Assembly: GCA_002420005.1 (NCBI GenBank)
Contig: DIHE01000010.1
Span: 26,060-54,426, forward strand
Origin: Holophagales bacterium UBA5704
GTDB taxonomy: Bacteria > Acidobacteriota > Thermoanaerobaculia > Multivoradales > UBA5704
Direction: 5' to 3'
DNA: 28,367 nt
Shown here: in pieces, positions 13,508 to 22,341 of the stretch
Numbering within the stretch: the stretch's first letter is position 1
Layout: each line of letters starts with the position of its first letter
Made by a program: the position numbers and the translations under genes
Notes under the pieces: generated by a model
What the model was told of the DNA's origin: nothing
Seen by the model: only the letters and a program-made list of their open reading frames with translations
Database searches by the model: none

Positions 13508-14272
13508 CTACGGCACGAACCGGTAGCCCACCCCGCGGACGCTCAGGATATGGCGCGGATGGGCGGAGTCTTCCTCAAAGGCCTGGCGCAGGGCGACGAT
13601 GACGTTGTCGACCACGCGGGTGTTCGGGTGCCGCGGCAGCCCCCAGACCTCGGCCAGCAGCTCGCGGCGGGTGACGACCTGGTGCGGCCGGTGGAGGAAC
13701 AGGCGCATCACCGCCAGCTCCTTGTGCGAGAGCTGGACGATGCCGCGGCGGGTCTGCGCCTCATAGGTCTCGAGGTCCACCCAGTAGGCGCCGAAGCTGT
13801 GGCGCGATGTGCCGTCCGCGGTGGGGGAGGGCGGCGCGCCAGCGTGGAGCGCCGGGCCGGCGGCGGCCGTGTCCTCTCCTTCCTGGCGGGACCAGGCATG
13901 GCGCCGCAGCAGCCCTTCCACCCGGGCGAGCAGCTCGGCGAGGTCGAACGGCTTGACCACGTAGTCGTCGGCGCCCAGCTTGAGACCGTAGATCACGTCG
14001 TCGGGCTGGCTGCGCGCGGTGAGGATGAGGACCGGCGTCACGTTGCCTTCGCTGCGCAGGCGCTGGCAGACCTCGAAGCCGTCCATCTCCGGCAGGCGCA
14101 CGTCGAGCAGGATCAAGTCGTAGCGCCCGCCGCGGATCCTCTCCAGGGCGGTGCGGCCGTCGGAGGCCAGCTCGACCGTGTGTCCCTTGCGTTCGAGGTT
14201 GAACAGCAGGCCCTGCGCGATCGCCTCCTCGTCTTCCACGACCAGGATGCGCGTCGGCTCCGGCGGTTTCAT
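13508..14272 (-). CDS. OmpR/PhoB-family response regulator
   Basis: Residues 1-120 are a receiver domain with acidic pocket Glu13-Asp14, phosphorylation site Asp57 (LILLDVRLPEMDGFE), Thr85 and Lys107 (YVVKPFDLAELL). After a proline/alanine-rich linker of about 35 residues comes the C-terminal winged helix (LSHKELAVMRLFLHRPHQVV, then VDNVIVALRQAF and SVRGVGYRFVP). 254 residues. It overlaps the histidine kinase gene by 4 bp (ATGA). By family it binds tandem direct repeats spaced about one helical turn; such repeats lie just upstream of the neighbouring desaturase gene (15279-15321), a likely target. Confidence 0.95.
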   Translation of the reverse strand: MKPPEPTRILVVEDEEAIAQGLLFNLERKGHTVELASDGRTALERIRGGRYDLILLDVRLPEMDGFEVCQRLRSEGNVTPVLILTARSQPDDVIYGLKLGADDYVVKPFDLAELLARVEGLLRRHAWSRQEGEDTAAAGPALHAGAPPSPTADGTSRHSFGAYWVDLETYEAQTRRGIVQLSHKELAVMRLFLHRPHQVVTRRELLAEVWGLPRHPNTRVVDNVIVALRQAFEEDSAHPRHILSVRGVGYRFVP

Positions 14273-15255
14273 GGTGTGCCCCCGGAGGCGACGGGGAGCT
14301 CGATGACGAAGAGACTCCCCGTCCGCGGTTCGTCCTTGGAGAAGGCGCGCACCGTGCCGCGCATCTCGCGCACCAGACCGGCGACGATGGACAACCCGAG
14401 GCCGGTCCCGCGGCGGTGGGGATCGCTCTCGCGGCCGGCCTGGTAGAAGCGTTCGAAGATCGAATCGAGCTCCTTTTTCGGGATGCCGGTGCCGTCGTCC
14501 TCCACCTCGATGCGGACCAGCGCGCCGTCGTCGGACACGCGGCATTGCACGGTGCCGTCCTTCGGGGAGAAGCGGATCGCGTTGTCGATCAGATTGTCCA
14601 TCACCTGCCGCAGCGCTTCCTCCGTCGCCAAGGCGCAGGAGGAGGTGGCGAGCCGCGCCTCCAGGGCCACGCCGCGCCCCTCCGCGTGCGGCCGGGTTTC
14701 GGCGAAATAGCGGGTGAAGAAACGGGCGAGGTCCACCGGCACGAGAGCGAGCAGGCGTTTGCCGGCGAGGAGGCGGCTGCTCTCCAGCACGTCATCGACC
14801 AGGCGCCCCATGCGGTCCGCCTGCTGCACGATATGGCCGAGAAAGCGCTGCCGTGCCTCCGGCGCGATGGCCTCCTGCTGCAGCGTCTGGGCATGCAGCT
14901 TGATCGCCGCGAGCGGCGACTTCATCTCGTGGGTGATGTTGGAGATGAACTCTTCCTGCTTCTGCGCGTAGCGGCGGGCCGCCAGCGCCTGGGCGAGCTG
15001 GTAGGTGAGGCCCACCAGGAGGAAGAAGAGGAGCACGCAGCCGACCGACAGGAGGATCCAGCCGAGCTCTCCCGGCGCCGTCCCCACCCGCCGGCCCAGG
15101 GCTTGAAAGCGGGCCGCCGAGCGCACCACGTAGATCACCCAGACCACCAGCAGGCCGAACGTCGCGGCGAGCGACAGGACGTAGACGGTGACGAGGTGCG
15201 GCGAGGGACGGATGGGCATGGCGGGCTCGGCTCGGGGGCGAAAGGTTGATTTCAT
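14269..15255 (-). CDS. Sensor histidine kinase with two membrane segments
   Basis: Partner of the response regulator. With the start at 15255, residues 21-44 and 64-86 are membrane segments enclosing a loop of only about 20 residues, so there is no extracellular sensor domain. Then come the H-box (FISNITHEMKSPLAAIK, His109), the N-box (DNLIDNAIRFSPKDG) and the G-boxes (VEDDGTGIP, RGTGLGLSIV). No HAMP domain is obvious. The start could also be ATG 15219 (MPIRPSPH), which leaves both membrane segments intact. A kinase with so little outside the membrane probably senses the membrane itself or an inner-membrane partner. It diverges from the desaturase gene. Confidence 0.93.
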   Translation of the reverse strand: MKSTFRPRAEPAMPIRPSPHLVTVYVLSLAATFGLLVVWVIYVVRSAARFQALGRRVGTAPGELGWILLSVGCVLLFFLLVGLTYQLAQALAARRYAQKQEEFISNITHEMKSPLAAIKLHAQTLQQEAIAPEARQRFLGHIVQQADRMGRLVDDVLESSRLLAGKRLLALVPVDLARFFTRYFAETRPHAEGRGVALEARLATSSCALATEEALRQVMDNLIDNAIRFSPKDGTVQCRVSDDGALVRIEVEDDGTGIPKKELDSIFERFYQAGRESDPHRRGTGLGLSIVAGLVREMRGTVRAFSKDEPRTGSLFVIELPVASGGTP

Positions 15256-15278
15256 CGTACCACCGGTCGGCGGCCGTG

Positions 15279-15321
15279 CCGTCCCTGACAGAGTCGTGAC
15301 GGAGTCCTGACCGCGCTTGAC
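15279..15321. promoter_or_regulatory. Candidate response-regulator operator: four TGAC repeats
   Basis: TGAC occurs at 15286, 15297, 15308 and 15318, spaced 11, 11 and 10 bp. The two middle units are close copies (GAGTCGTGAC and GAGTCCTGAC). OmpR/PhoB-type regulators bind direct repeats with this periodicity. The block lies 27 bp before the desaturase ATG and upstream of the kinase gene, so it could serve both directions. Confidence 0.55.
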
Positions 15322-15348
15322 GCGCCGGGGCCGCATACTGCCCGGGAT

Positions 15349-16437
15349 ATGACTACGCACACCTCCGATGCCGTCGCCTGGCGACCCCTGCTGGCCCCGT
15401 ACCGCCGGGCGAGCCGGCGGCAGGCGAGCCTGCAGCTCCTCAATACCGCCCTCCCTTTCGCTCTTCTCTGGGCGCTCATGGCGGCGAGCGCCGGAGCCGG
15501 TCAGCTCTGGCTGACCCTGCTCCTCGCGGTGCCGGCGGCCGGGCTCTTGACCCGGCTGTTCATCTTTCAGCATGACTGCGGCCATGGTGCCTTCTTCCCG
15601 TCGCGGCGGGCGAACAACCTGGCCGGTGCGGTGCTCGGCGTGATCACCCTGGTGCCCTACGCCTACTGGCGCCGCACGCATGCCTACCATCATGCCCACT
15701 CCGGGAACCTGAACCACCGCGGCGTCGGGGACGTCCAGACCAAGACCGTCCGCGAGTACCTCGCGATGTCCCCCTGGCGGCGGTTTCTCTACCGCCTCTA
15801 CCGCAGCCCGTTCGTCCTCTTCGGGGTCGGGCCGTTCTACCAGTTCGTCCTCAAGCACCGCCTCCCTCTGGACGCTCCGCTCTCCTGGAAGAAGGAGTGG
15901 GCGAGCGTGCTGTGGACCAACCTGTCGATCGCGGCGGTCGCCACCGGCCTCTGCCTCCTGGTGGGCTGGCAGACCTTCCTGTGGGTGCACCTGCCGATCG
16001 TGCTGATCGGCGGCTCCCTGGGGGTGTGGCTGTTCTACGTCCAGCACCAGTTCGACGACACCTACTGGCGGGAAGATCCCGATTGGGATTTCTTCCACGC
16101 CGGCGCGCACGGCAGCTCGTTCTACGACCTGCCGCCCCTCCTCCACTGGTTCACCGGGAACATCGGCTACCACCACATCCACCATCTGATGAGCCAGATC
16201 CCGAACTATCGATTGCAGGAGTGTTTCCGCAACACCCCGGAGCTGCAGCGCGTCACCCGCCTGACCCTCGGGCAGAGCCTCCGCTGTGCCGGCCTCAAGC
16301 TCTGGGACGAAGAGCGCCGGGAGCTGGTGGGCTTCCGCACCGCGCTCTCCCGGGCCGCCGCCCCGCAGGGCCTTCCGGCCCCCCGAGGTGTGCCCGCGAC
16401 GGGCCTGCCGTGCCAGCTCGAGGACAACGCGGTGTGA
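15349..16437 (+). CDS. Membrane fatty-acid desaturase
   Basis: Integral membrane di-iron desaturase of the Delta12/omega-6-like (DesA) family, which inserts double bonds into acyl chains of membrane lipids. All three histidine boxes are present: HDCGH (residues 75-79), HAYHH (111-115) and HHIHH (275-279). Hydrophobic segments at about 33-70, 92-104, 152-167 and 188-225 fit the usual four-pass topology. The 362-residue length is normal. ATG start at 15349. The protein's C-terminal tail is proline/alanine-rich and unremarkable. It stands alone, divergent from the two-component genes, with probable operator repeats between them. The electron donor is not encoded nearby. Confidence 0.93.
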   Translation: MTTHTSDAVAWRPLLAPYRRASRRQASLQLLNTALPFALLWALMAASAGAGQLWLTLLLAVPAAGLLTRLFIFQHDCGHGAFFPSRRANNLAGAVLGVITLVPYAYWRRTHAYHHAHSGNLNHRGVGDVQTKTVREYLAMSPWRRFLYRLYRSPFVLFGVGPFYQFVLKHRLPLDAPLSWKKEWASVLWTNLSIAAVATGLCLLVGWQTFLWVHLPIVLIGGSLGVWLFYVQHQFDDTYWREDPDWDFFHAGAHGSSFYDLPPLLHWFTGNIGYHHIHHLMSQIPNYRLQECFRNTPELQRVTRLTLGQSLRCAGLKLWDEERRELVGFRTALSRAAAPQGLPAPRGVPATGLPCQLEDNAV

Positions 16438-16521
16438 AGCCGCACTGGACGAGCAGGGCGGAGTCGAAGCCGAACCGGCCCTTGAGGCTCGAGCCACAGG
16501 CCGTCGATGGCGAGGGGCGAC

Positions 16522-17172
16522 TTATTCTCCGTTGCCGCTCAAGCCAGCCAGCGCCCTGAGGTCCGCGAGGCTGCCGGAGAACACGTCCAGGTCCACCGGC
16601 CCTGTCACCCCGGTGACCTGCCCGCTTTCCGAAAACTGCCAGAACGTCCAGGCCGACCAGCCGGCCGGGAGGGTGGGGCTCTGGGTTCCATACGCCGCGA
16701 TCCAGAGAGGATAGCGGCCGAAGGCGGAAGTTCCGAGAGAAGTCCAGAAGCCATGGCTCGTGTAGATGAGAGGGGTCCGCCCGGTGGCGGTCTCGACGGC
16801 GTCGAGCCAGGTCTGGAGATCCTTGACGGCCTGGCCGGCGCTTCCTCCGGCAGCGAGCTTCTCGATGTCGACGACCGGCGGCAGGTCTCCCGGCGCAAGT
16901 TGGACGGCCTTCAGGAAATTCTGCGCCTGCGCCGTCGGGTCGTCATCGGTTTCGTAAAAATGATAGGCACCACAGAGGAGCCCGGCCGCCCGGGCGCCGC
17001 TCCAGTTGGCGGCGAAGTCCGGGTCGGTCCAGGTGATTCCATCCGTCGCCTTGAGGAAGGCGAAGACCTTCCCGGCCTGCTTCACGGCCTTCCAGTCCAC
17101 CGACCCCTGATGGTCGCTCACGTCGATCCCCTGGACCGGGTATGCCGCGACCTGTGTGCTTTGTGTGCTCAA
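16522..17172 (-). CDS. GH25 family lysozyme (muramidase)
   Basis: Cleaves the MurNAc-GlcNAc bond of peptidoglycan in this family. The 216-residue protein shows GIDVSDHQGSVDW (Asp17), AFLKATDG, GAYHFYETDDDPTAQAQNFL, the catalytic DxE in LPPVVDIEKL, and the end pattern WTFWQFSESGQVTGVTGPVD. The start is a TTG at 17172 with GGGAGG six bases upstream; no ATG fits. There is no signal peptide, so it is either exported by another route or acts in the cytosol or after lysis. It follows the GMC oxidoreductase by 14 bp and is probably co-transcribed with it. Confidence 0.9.
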   Translation of the reverse strand: MSTQSTQVAAYPVQGIDVSDHQGSVDWKAVKQAGKVFAFLKATDGITWTDPDFAANWSGARAAGLLCGAYHFYETDDDPTAQAQNFLKAVQLAPGDLPPVVDIEKLAAGGSAGQAVKDLQTWLDAVETATGRTPLIYTSHGFWTSLGTSAFGRYPLWIAAYGTQSPTLPAGWSAWTFWQFSESGQVTGVTGPVDLDVFSGSLADLRALAGLSGNGE

Positions 17173-17186
17173 GGAGTGCCTCCCGC

Positions 17187-18707
17187 TTACAGAGCTCTGC
17201 CGAGGTGCTGGGCCAGGCGGATCGAGAAGGCGATGATCGAAAAGGTCGGGTTCTCGATGCCCGCCGACGCCCAGACCGCCGCTCCGGCGACGAACAGGTT
17301 GTCGGTGCCGAACACCTTGAGGTCCTTGTCCACGACTCCGTTCTCGGCCGCATCGGCCATCCGCGCGGTGCCGATGTGGTGGCCGTTGATCATCATCGCT
17401 CTCTTCACGTTCGCGAAGTCGTCGATGGTCACTCTTTGCCCGGGATGGATCTGCTGCACGCTGTCCGCGAAGAGTCGGGTGAGGAGCTTGTAGTTCTCCT
17501 CCGAGCGTGGGCTGAGCTGCCAGTCCACCAGGCACTGCTTCTGCTCAAAGACATCGACGGCGTCCGGTGCGAGCTTGACCCGGCTCTCTTTCCAGGGCAG
17601 GAGCTCGTGATAGTAGTTGCCCGTTCCCGTGTTGAAGAACCAGGCGCTGCCGATGGCGCGCTCGGTGGCCGCCTCGCGCGTCGGTGTGAACGAGCCCTGA
17701 ATGGCGAAGAGGTTGCCGATCGACCGGTTCTGGTAGCCGATCAGGTTGGGGCTCGGAAAGAGCGGGGCCGTGGAGACCGCGTTGACGGAGTACTTGATGG
17801 CGATGGGGTGGCCCATGAAATAGGCGCCCACGTTGTCGTTGTCCTCGCCGAAGCCGGAGAGCAGGAGCCGGCGTGCGTTTTCCACCGCACCGCAGGCCAG
17901 GACCACGGCGTCGGCCTGGACCCGGAAGGTGCCGCTCCAGACGGGATTCTCGCGGGTTCCGCCGAGAACCCCCACGGTCAACGTCGCAACCTTCGACCCT
18001 TGCCGCTCGATGTTCAGCAGCGAAGCGTTGACGATCACCTGGACGTTCGGCATCTGGTCGATGGTGTGCTGCCCGTCCAGTTTCCGCGCCTGAAACTGCC
18101 GGTCGTTCCAGAACTGATACATGCCGAAGTCGAAGTCCGGCAAGACGGGGATCCCCAGCCCCAGCTGCTGAGCCCAGAACTCGGCCGTGAAATTGTAGGC
18201 CGGCTCTCCGTGCGGACCGTAGTACGGTCCATACAGGCCGCAGAAGGTGGAAGCCTCGGCATAGTAGGGATCGAGATCGGCACGGGTGATGGGCCAGCCC
18301 GGGAAGCCCTCGCGCTTTTCGAACGTGATCGGGTCGAGGGGACGGGACTGTGCGCCCCAGTGGGTCGACGTCCCGCCGTACAACCGCTCGCGCTCCCACG
18401 CATTCGAGCTCACGTTCTGGGCCGGCAGGATCGGGAAGTTGTCCTCGTTGGCCTGCATCAACCCCGCCGTCTCTCCGGCGTACAAGGTGGCGTTCTCGTT
18501 CCAGTCGTACGTGTTCTGGTAGGGGCCACCGTTCCCGAAGGGGGTTGCAGGCGGGCGGCCGAACAAGCGGCTTCCTTCGAGCAGGATGACTCTGAAGCCT
18601 TGCTTTTGCAGATACCAGGCAAGCGTCACGCCCGCGGGACCGCTGCCCACGATGCACACTGCGGTCTGGAGGGTCTGGTCCTTGTAGTCTTCGCCGTCTC
18701 CGATCAT
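17187..18707 (-). CDS. GMC-family FAD-dependent oxidoreductase
   Basis: Flavoenzyme that oxidises an alcohol or sugar; substrate unknown. The FAD Rossmann loop is VCIVGSGPAGVTLAWYLQ (residues 18-35), a flavin-contact region contains YGGTSTHWGAQSRPL, a second Rossmann strand reads AVVLACGAVENARRLL, and the C-terminal domain has the usual histidine (NGHHIGTARM) and the FVAGAAVWASAGIENPTFSI end. 506 residues. I chose ATG 18707 because AGGAG lies 10 bp upstream; a TTG at 18716 is too close to it. The domain layout resembles pyranose-oxidase and glucose-dehydrogenase relatives more than choline dehydrogenase. Paired with the lysozyme gene downstream, an unusual partnership. Confidence 0.9.
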   Translation of the reverse strand: MIGDGEDYKDQTLQTAVCIVGSGPAGVTLAWYLQKQGFRVILLEGSRLFGRPPATPFGNGGPYQNTYDWNENATLYAGETAGLMQANEDNFPILPAQNVSSNAWERERLYGGTSTHWGAQSRPLDPITFEKREGFPGWPITRADLDPYYAEASTFCGLYGPYYGPHGEPAYNFTAEFWAQQLGLGIPVLPDFDFGMYQFWNDRQFQARKLDGQHTIDQMPNVQVIVNASLLNIERQGSKVATLTVGVLGGTRENPVWSGTFRVQADAVVLACGAVENARRLLLSGFGEDNDNVGAYFMGHPIAIKYSVNAVSTAPLFPSPNLIGYQNRSIGNLFAIQGSFTPTREAATERAIGSAWFFNTGTGNYYHELLPWKESRVKLAPDAVDVFEQKQCLVDWQLSPRSEENYKLLTRLFADSVQQIHPGQRVTIDDFANVKRAMMINGHHIGTARMADAAENGVVDKDLKVFGTDNLFVAGAAVWASAGIENPTFSIIAFSIRLAQHLGRAL

Positions 18708-18878
18708 TTTCGCCAATCTCCTTTCACGCCACGATGGCTCTCAAAAGAGCAATCACTGTGCCAGGAGCGTCTCCCGGGGAGAGCGCCGGCCGGCGTTCCG
18801 GACGACATGCCGCCGACGTGTCGGGGACGTGTCGCTACGGCGCAATCTACCGCGCAAGGGCGCTAGACTTCCGATCCC

Positions 18879-19130
18879 ATGCCCTTCGTCTACCTCCTCC
18901 GTTGCGGTGACGGCACTCTGTATACGGGCATCACCAAGGACCTGGAACGGCGGCTGGCCCAGCACCGGGCGGGCCGGGCCTCGCGCTATACCCGTTCCCG
19001 CCTGCCGGTCGCGCTCGCCTGGTCGCGCGAGATCGGCTCCTGGGGCGACGCCTTGCGGGAAGAGGTCCGAATCAAGGCGCTGTCGCGGGCGCAGAAGGAG
19101 GCGCTGGCGGCCGGCCCGGCGGGCACCTGA
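18879..19130 (+). CDS. GIY-YIG domain protein (UPF0213/YhbQ-like)
   Basis: An 83-residue stand-alone GIY-YIG domain: VYLLRCGDGTLYTGITKDLE carries both halves of the signature, then RRLAQHRAGRASRYTRSR and the conserved glutamate in REEVRIKALSRAQKEAL. Relatives such as E. coli YhbQ are small DNA nucleases of uncertain role. Length and residues are complete. It lies between the divergent GMC gene and the sigma-54 activator and appears to be monocistronic. Confidence 0.92.
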   Translation: MPFVYLLRCGDGTLYTGITKDLERRLAQHRAGRASRYTRSRLPVALAWSREIGSWGDALREEVRIKALSRAQKEALAAGPAGT

Positions 19131-19218
19131 GCCGGGGCACCGGGCGCACGCGGAGGTTCGCCCTCCCTCCATCTTTTCCTGTAGACTTCCGCCGCTTTCG
19201 GTGGCAGAGGTTCCGGTG

Positions 19219-22200
19219 ATGCATTCTTCGTTCTCTTCTGGCGGGACGGCGATCCGTCTGGTCCATTCCTGTCTCGAGCCCCCGGTGGATGGGGGGGAGC
19301 CGGTTGCGGCAGGGTTGTTGACCCAGCGGCAACGCCTGGGCGTGCTTCTCCAGGCCGCGGGTCTGCTTTCGCTGATCGAACGGGTGGGTTGGGGGCTCCC
19401 GGATTGGGAGGCGGCGCGGCTCGACCGGGCCGGCGGGCGCGTCCGTCTGGCGGCCGGGGGCCGGCCGGGGCCGCCGCGGGGGGCGCGGCCCTGCCAGGAG
19501 CTGCTGCGCGATCTTCTCGGGCGGCTGTTCGGGAAGGAGGCCGATCTCCGCGGTCCCGGCGTCGCCAAGCACGCCGTGCGCACCCTCGCCGGCCATTGGG
19601 GCCCGTCCCTGGTGCCGCTGGCCCCCGAGGAGGCCGTGGCCCAGATTCTGGAAGCCGCACCGTTCCTGTGGGAGCCTTCCTTCGGGTGGGATCGCACGGC
19701 GCTCGCCGGAGAGATCGGGCGGGGCGAGGCGGAGGAGACGGCGGTCGTCTGGGTGGCCGGCCCGCTCAGATTCCGCCGCCGGGTGCTCGCCGCGGCGGCG
19801 GATCTGGGCGAGGCGCGGGCGCTCCTGGCCGGTGCGGAGGCCCGCCGTCTCTGGGAGCCGGAGGTGGAGGGGGAGGAGCCGCGCGCCCTGGCCGCCGCCG
19901 GCCGCTGGCGGGCCGCTCTCGCCGCCTGGGAGACCCTGCCTCCGACACAGGAGGCCGAGCGGGTGGAGCGCGCCCGTGCACTCTTTGCTCTCGGCCGGTT
20001 CGAAGCGGCGCTGGGAGCCCTGGAGGGGCTCAGCTCTCCCGCCGCCCTGCTGGTGCGGGCCGAGGTGCAGATGCGGCGCGGCGAGCCCGCCGCCGTCCTG
20101 GCGGTGCTGCGCGACCTCCGCCGGGCCCGCCTGCAGCCGGAGGAGGCCGCGGATCTGGCGGATCTCGCGGCGCGCGCGTTCGCCCACCGCAACGAGCCGG
20201 AAGCGGCGCTCCCCTGGTTGCGGCGGGCTCTCGACACCGCGGGTCCGGCCGCCGGCCGGCCGGGCCGGCGGGGGCGCATCGCCGCCGCGGCGGCGGCCTG
20301 GGACCGGGGCGAGCTGTCGGTCATGGACGCTCTGCTGGAGGAAAGCCGGGCGGCGCTGGAGGATCCGGAGCTCGCCTGGCGCTGGCACCAGGTGAGCGCA
20401 CATCGCGCCCTGGAGGACGATGAGGGCGCGGCGCGGGCGGTGGCCCACACGGAGGCTGCGCTGCGCCACCGCCGGCTGCTGCCCCGCCATCAGGCCGCCG
20501 ACCTGTGGAATGAGGCCGGCCGGGCGCGGGCCGCCGCAGGCGACCTGGCGGGTGCCGAGCGGGCCTTTCTCCACCAGGTGCGGCTTCTGGAAGGGTGCGA
20601 CGGCCCGCGCAAGGCCACGCTCGCCCTGTTCAATCTGGCGGAGATCCGCCTGCGCCGCGGACGCCTGGCCGGGGTGCGGGAGATCCTGGAACGGTCGACG
20701 GCCGAGAACCGCCGCACCGGGAACCGGCGGGGTCTGGCGCACGACGCCGAGCTGTGGGCGCGCCTGGAGCTGGTCCTCGGCCGCCCCGACGCGGCGCTGG
20801 AGATCTGCCGGGAGGCGCTCGACGCGCAGGGGCGCCAGGACGCCTGGCACCGCAGCGAGCTGCACCTGCTCGCCGCCCGGGCCCTCGGCTGGCTCGGCCG
20901 CCCGGGCGAAGCGGCCACCGCCCTCGCCGGGGTGCCGCCGGCGACCCTGCGCGAGCTGGAACCGGAGGAACGCCCGGCGGTGCGCGTCCTGGCCGGCGAC
21001 GCCGAGGGGGCCGCCCGGGAAGCGGAGGCCCTCGCCGTGCCGGGTCTCCGCGAGCTGTGGCGCGCCCTCCTTGCCGGCGTGGTGCCCGCCGCGGCGTGGT
21101 CCGCGCTCTCCCTCCTGGAGCCGTTCCGCGCCGCCCGGCTGGTGGTGGACGCCGAACGGTGCCGCCCGGGGGTGGTTCCGGCCGACGTCGTCCGCCCGGC
21201 GGGCGCCGTGCTGCGCGATGCCGGGAGCCTTCCCTTGGCCGAGGCCCTGGAAACACGCGATGCCGGCCCCTGGCGTCTGGCCGCGCTGCTCCTCGCGCTC
21301 TTCGCCCGGCGGCAGGAGCCGGGCGGCGAGGAGGTGGCGCAACCGGTGGAGGAGCGGCCGGCAACCGTCCGCCCGGCCTCCCCGCCGGCCGGCCGGTCGG
21401 CGGGCCGCGGGATCGAAATGATCGGAGAGAGCCCCCTTTTTCTGGCAGCGCTGGAGCGCCTGGACCGGCTGGCCGCCGGCTCGGATCTTCCGCTGGTGAT
21501 TCTCGGTGAAAGTGGCACCGGCAAAGAGCTCGCCGCGCGCCGTGCCCACCGGGTCAGCCGCCGCGCCGCCGCTCCGTTCGTCGCGGTCAACTGCGCGGCG
21601 CTCTCTGAAAACCTGCTGTTGTCCGACTTGTTCGGTCATGTCCGCGGGGCCTTCACCGGCGCGGAGAAGGACCGGCTCGGCGTCTTTCAAACCGCCGAAG
21701 GAGGGACGGTCTTTCTCGACGAAATCGGCGATCTGCCGCTGCTCGCGCAAGGCATGCTGCTACGCGCGATCCAGGAACGCGAGATCGTTCGCCTCGGCGA
21801 AAGCACGCCGCGCAAGGTGAATGTGCGGGTCGTCGTGGCCACCCATCGCGATCTCGCGCAGATGGTCGAGACGAAAGAGTTCCGGCTCGATTTGTATCAC
21901 CGTCTCCATGGTGGATGCATCGTGCTGCCGCCGCTGCGCAGCCGTGGCGACGACGTGCTTCTTCTCGCGGAGCGCCTTCTCGAAACCTCCGGTGTCCGGC
22001 TCTCGCGCGAGGCGCAGAGCCGGATGATCGGTCATGCCTGGCCCGGCAATGTCCGCGAGCTGCAAAATGTGCTGGCCGCGGCCGTCGCCCTGTCCGGCAG
22101 CCGCGTCGTGCAGCCGGAGCATCTGGAGCTGCCGGACGGCGGCCCGCCGGCCGGCAGCTCGTATCAAGAACAAGTCGATGCCGCGCGGCGGCGGGCGATC

Positions 22201-22317
22201 TTCGAAGCTCTCGCCGCGTGCGGTGGCAATCAGGCGGCGGCGGCACGGCGCCTGGGGCTTTCGCGTCAGGGTTTTCACCATCTGTTGCAAGAGCTCGGCC
22301 CGCCGCCCCGGCGTTGA
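19219..22317 (+). CDS. Sigma-54 activator with a long TPR-like N-terminus
   Basis: Enhancer-binding protein that remodels sigma-54 polymerase by ATP hydrolysis. The 1032 residues divide into an N-terminal region of unclear fold (1-190), a long alpha-helical TPR-like region (about 200-640, with repeated ARALFALGRFEAAL and AGRARAAAGDLAGAE patterns), a linker, the AAA+ core from about residue 733 with Walker A GESGTGKE (about 763-770), the sigma-54 contact loop GAFTGA (about 810) and Walker B GGTVFLDEIGD, and a Fis-type HTH at the end (GGNQAAAARRLGLSRQGFHH). There is no receiver, GAF or PAS domain, so the signal probably arrives by protein contact with the TPR region. ATG 19219 with AGAGG upstream; the frame is open farther left, but that part is not family-like. 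Confidence 0.92.
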   Translation: MHSSFSSGGTAIRLVHSCLEPPVDGGEPVAAGLLTQRQRLGVLLQAAGLLSLIERVGWGLPDWEAARLDRAGGRVRLAAGGRPGPPRGARPCQELLRDLLGRLFGKEADLRGPGVAKHAVRTLAGHWGPSLVPLAPEEAVAQILEAAPFLWEPSFGWDRTALAGEIGRGEAEETAVVWVAGPLRFRRRVLAAAADLGEARALLAGAEARRLWEPEVEGEEPRALAAAGRWRAALAAWETLPPTQEAERVERARALFALGRFEAALGALEGLSSPAALLVRAEVQMRRGEPAAVLAVLRDLRRARLQPEEAADLADLAARAFAHRNEPEAALPWLRRALDTAGPAAGRPGRRGRIAAAAAAWDRGELSVMDALLEESRAALEDPELAWRWHQVSAHRALEDDEGAARAVAHTEAALRHRRLLPRHQAADLWNEAGRARAAAGDLAGAERAFLHQVRLLEGCDGPRKATLALFNLAEIRLRRGRLAGVREILERSTAENRRTGNRRGLAHDAELWARLELVLGRPDAALEICREALDAQGRQDAWHRSELHLLAARALGWLGRPGEAATALAGVPPATLRELEPEERPAVRVLAGDAEGAAREAEALAVPGLRELWRALLAGVVPAAAWSALSLLEPFRAARLVVDAERCRPGVVPADVVRPAGAVLRDAGSLPLAEALETRDAGPWRLAALLLALFARRQEPGGEEVAQPVEERPATVRPASPPAGRSAGRGIEMIGESPLFLAALERLDRLAAGSDLPLVILGESGTGKELAARRAHRVSRRAAAPFVAVNCAALSENLLLSDLFGHVRGAFTGAEKDRLGVFQTAEGGTVFLDEIGDLPLLAQGMLLRAIQEREIVRLGESTPRKVNVRVVVATHRDLAQMVETKEFRLDLYHRLHGGCIVLPPLRSRGDDVLLLAERLLETSGVRLSREAQSRMIGHAWPGNVRELQNVLAAAVALSGSRVVQPEHLELPDGGPPAGSSYQEQVDAARRRAIFEALAACGGNQAAAARRLGLSRQGFHHLLQELGPPPRR

Positions 22318-22341
22318 GCGGCGGTTCCCGAGGGGCTCCGT

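Noticed and set aside
15318..15341. TTGACG ... CATACT as a sigma-70 promoter of the desaturase
   Set aside because: The spacing is only 11 bp, too short for a working -35/-10 pair.
15256..16497. Long minus-strand frame upstream of the histidine kinase
   Set aside because: It is antisense to the desaturase with all three histidine boxes and has biased, arginine-rich composition; it is an effect of high GC.
18829..19218. N-terminal extension of the sigma-54 activator
   Set aside because: The frame is open, but it crosses the complete GIY-YIG gene on the same strand and its translation is low-complexity; ATG 19219 has a ribosome site.
19072..21750. 892-codon minus-strand frame opposite the sigma-54 activator
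   Set aside because: The plus-strand frame has conserved AAA+ motifs, whereas this translation has no recognisable domain and mirrors GC-rich codons.
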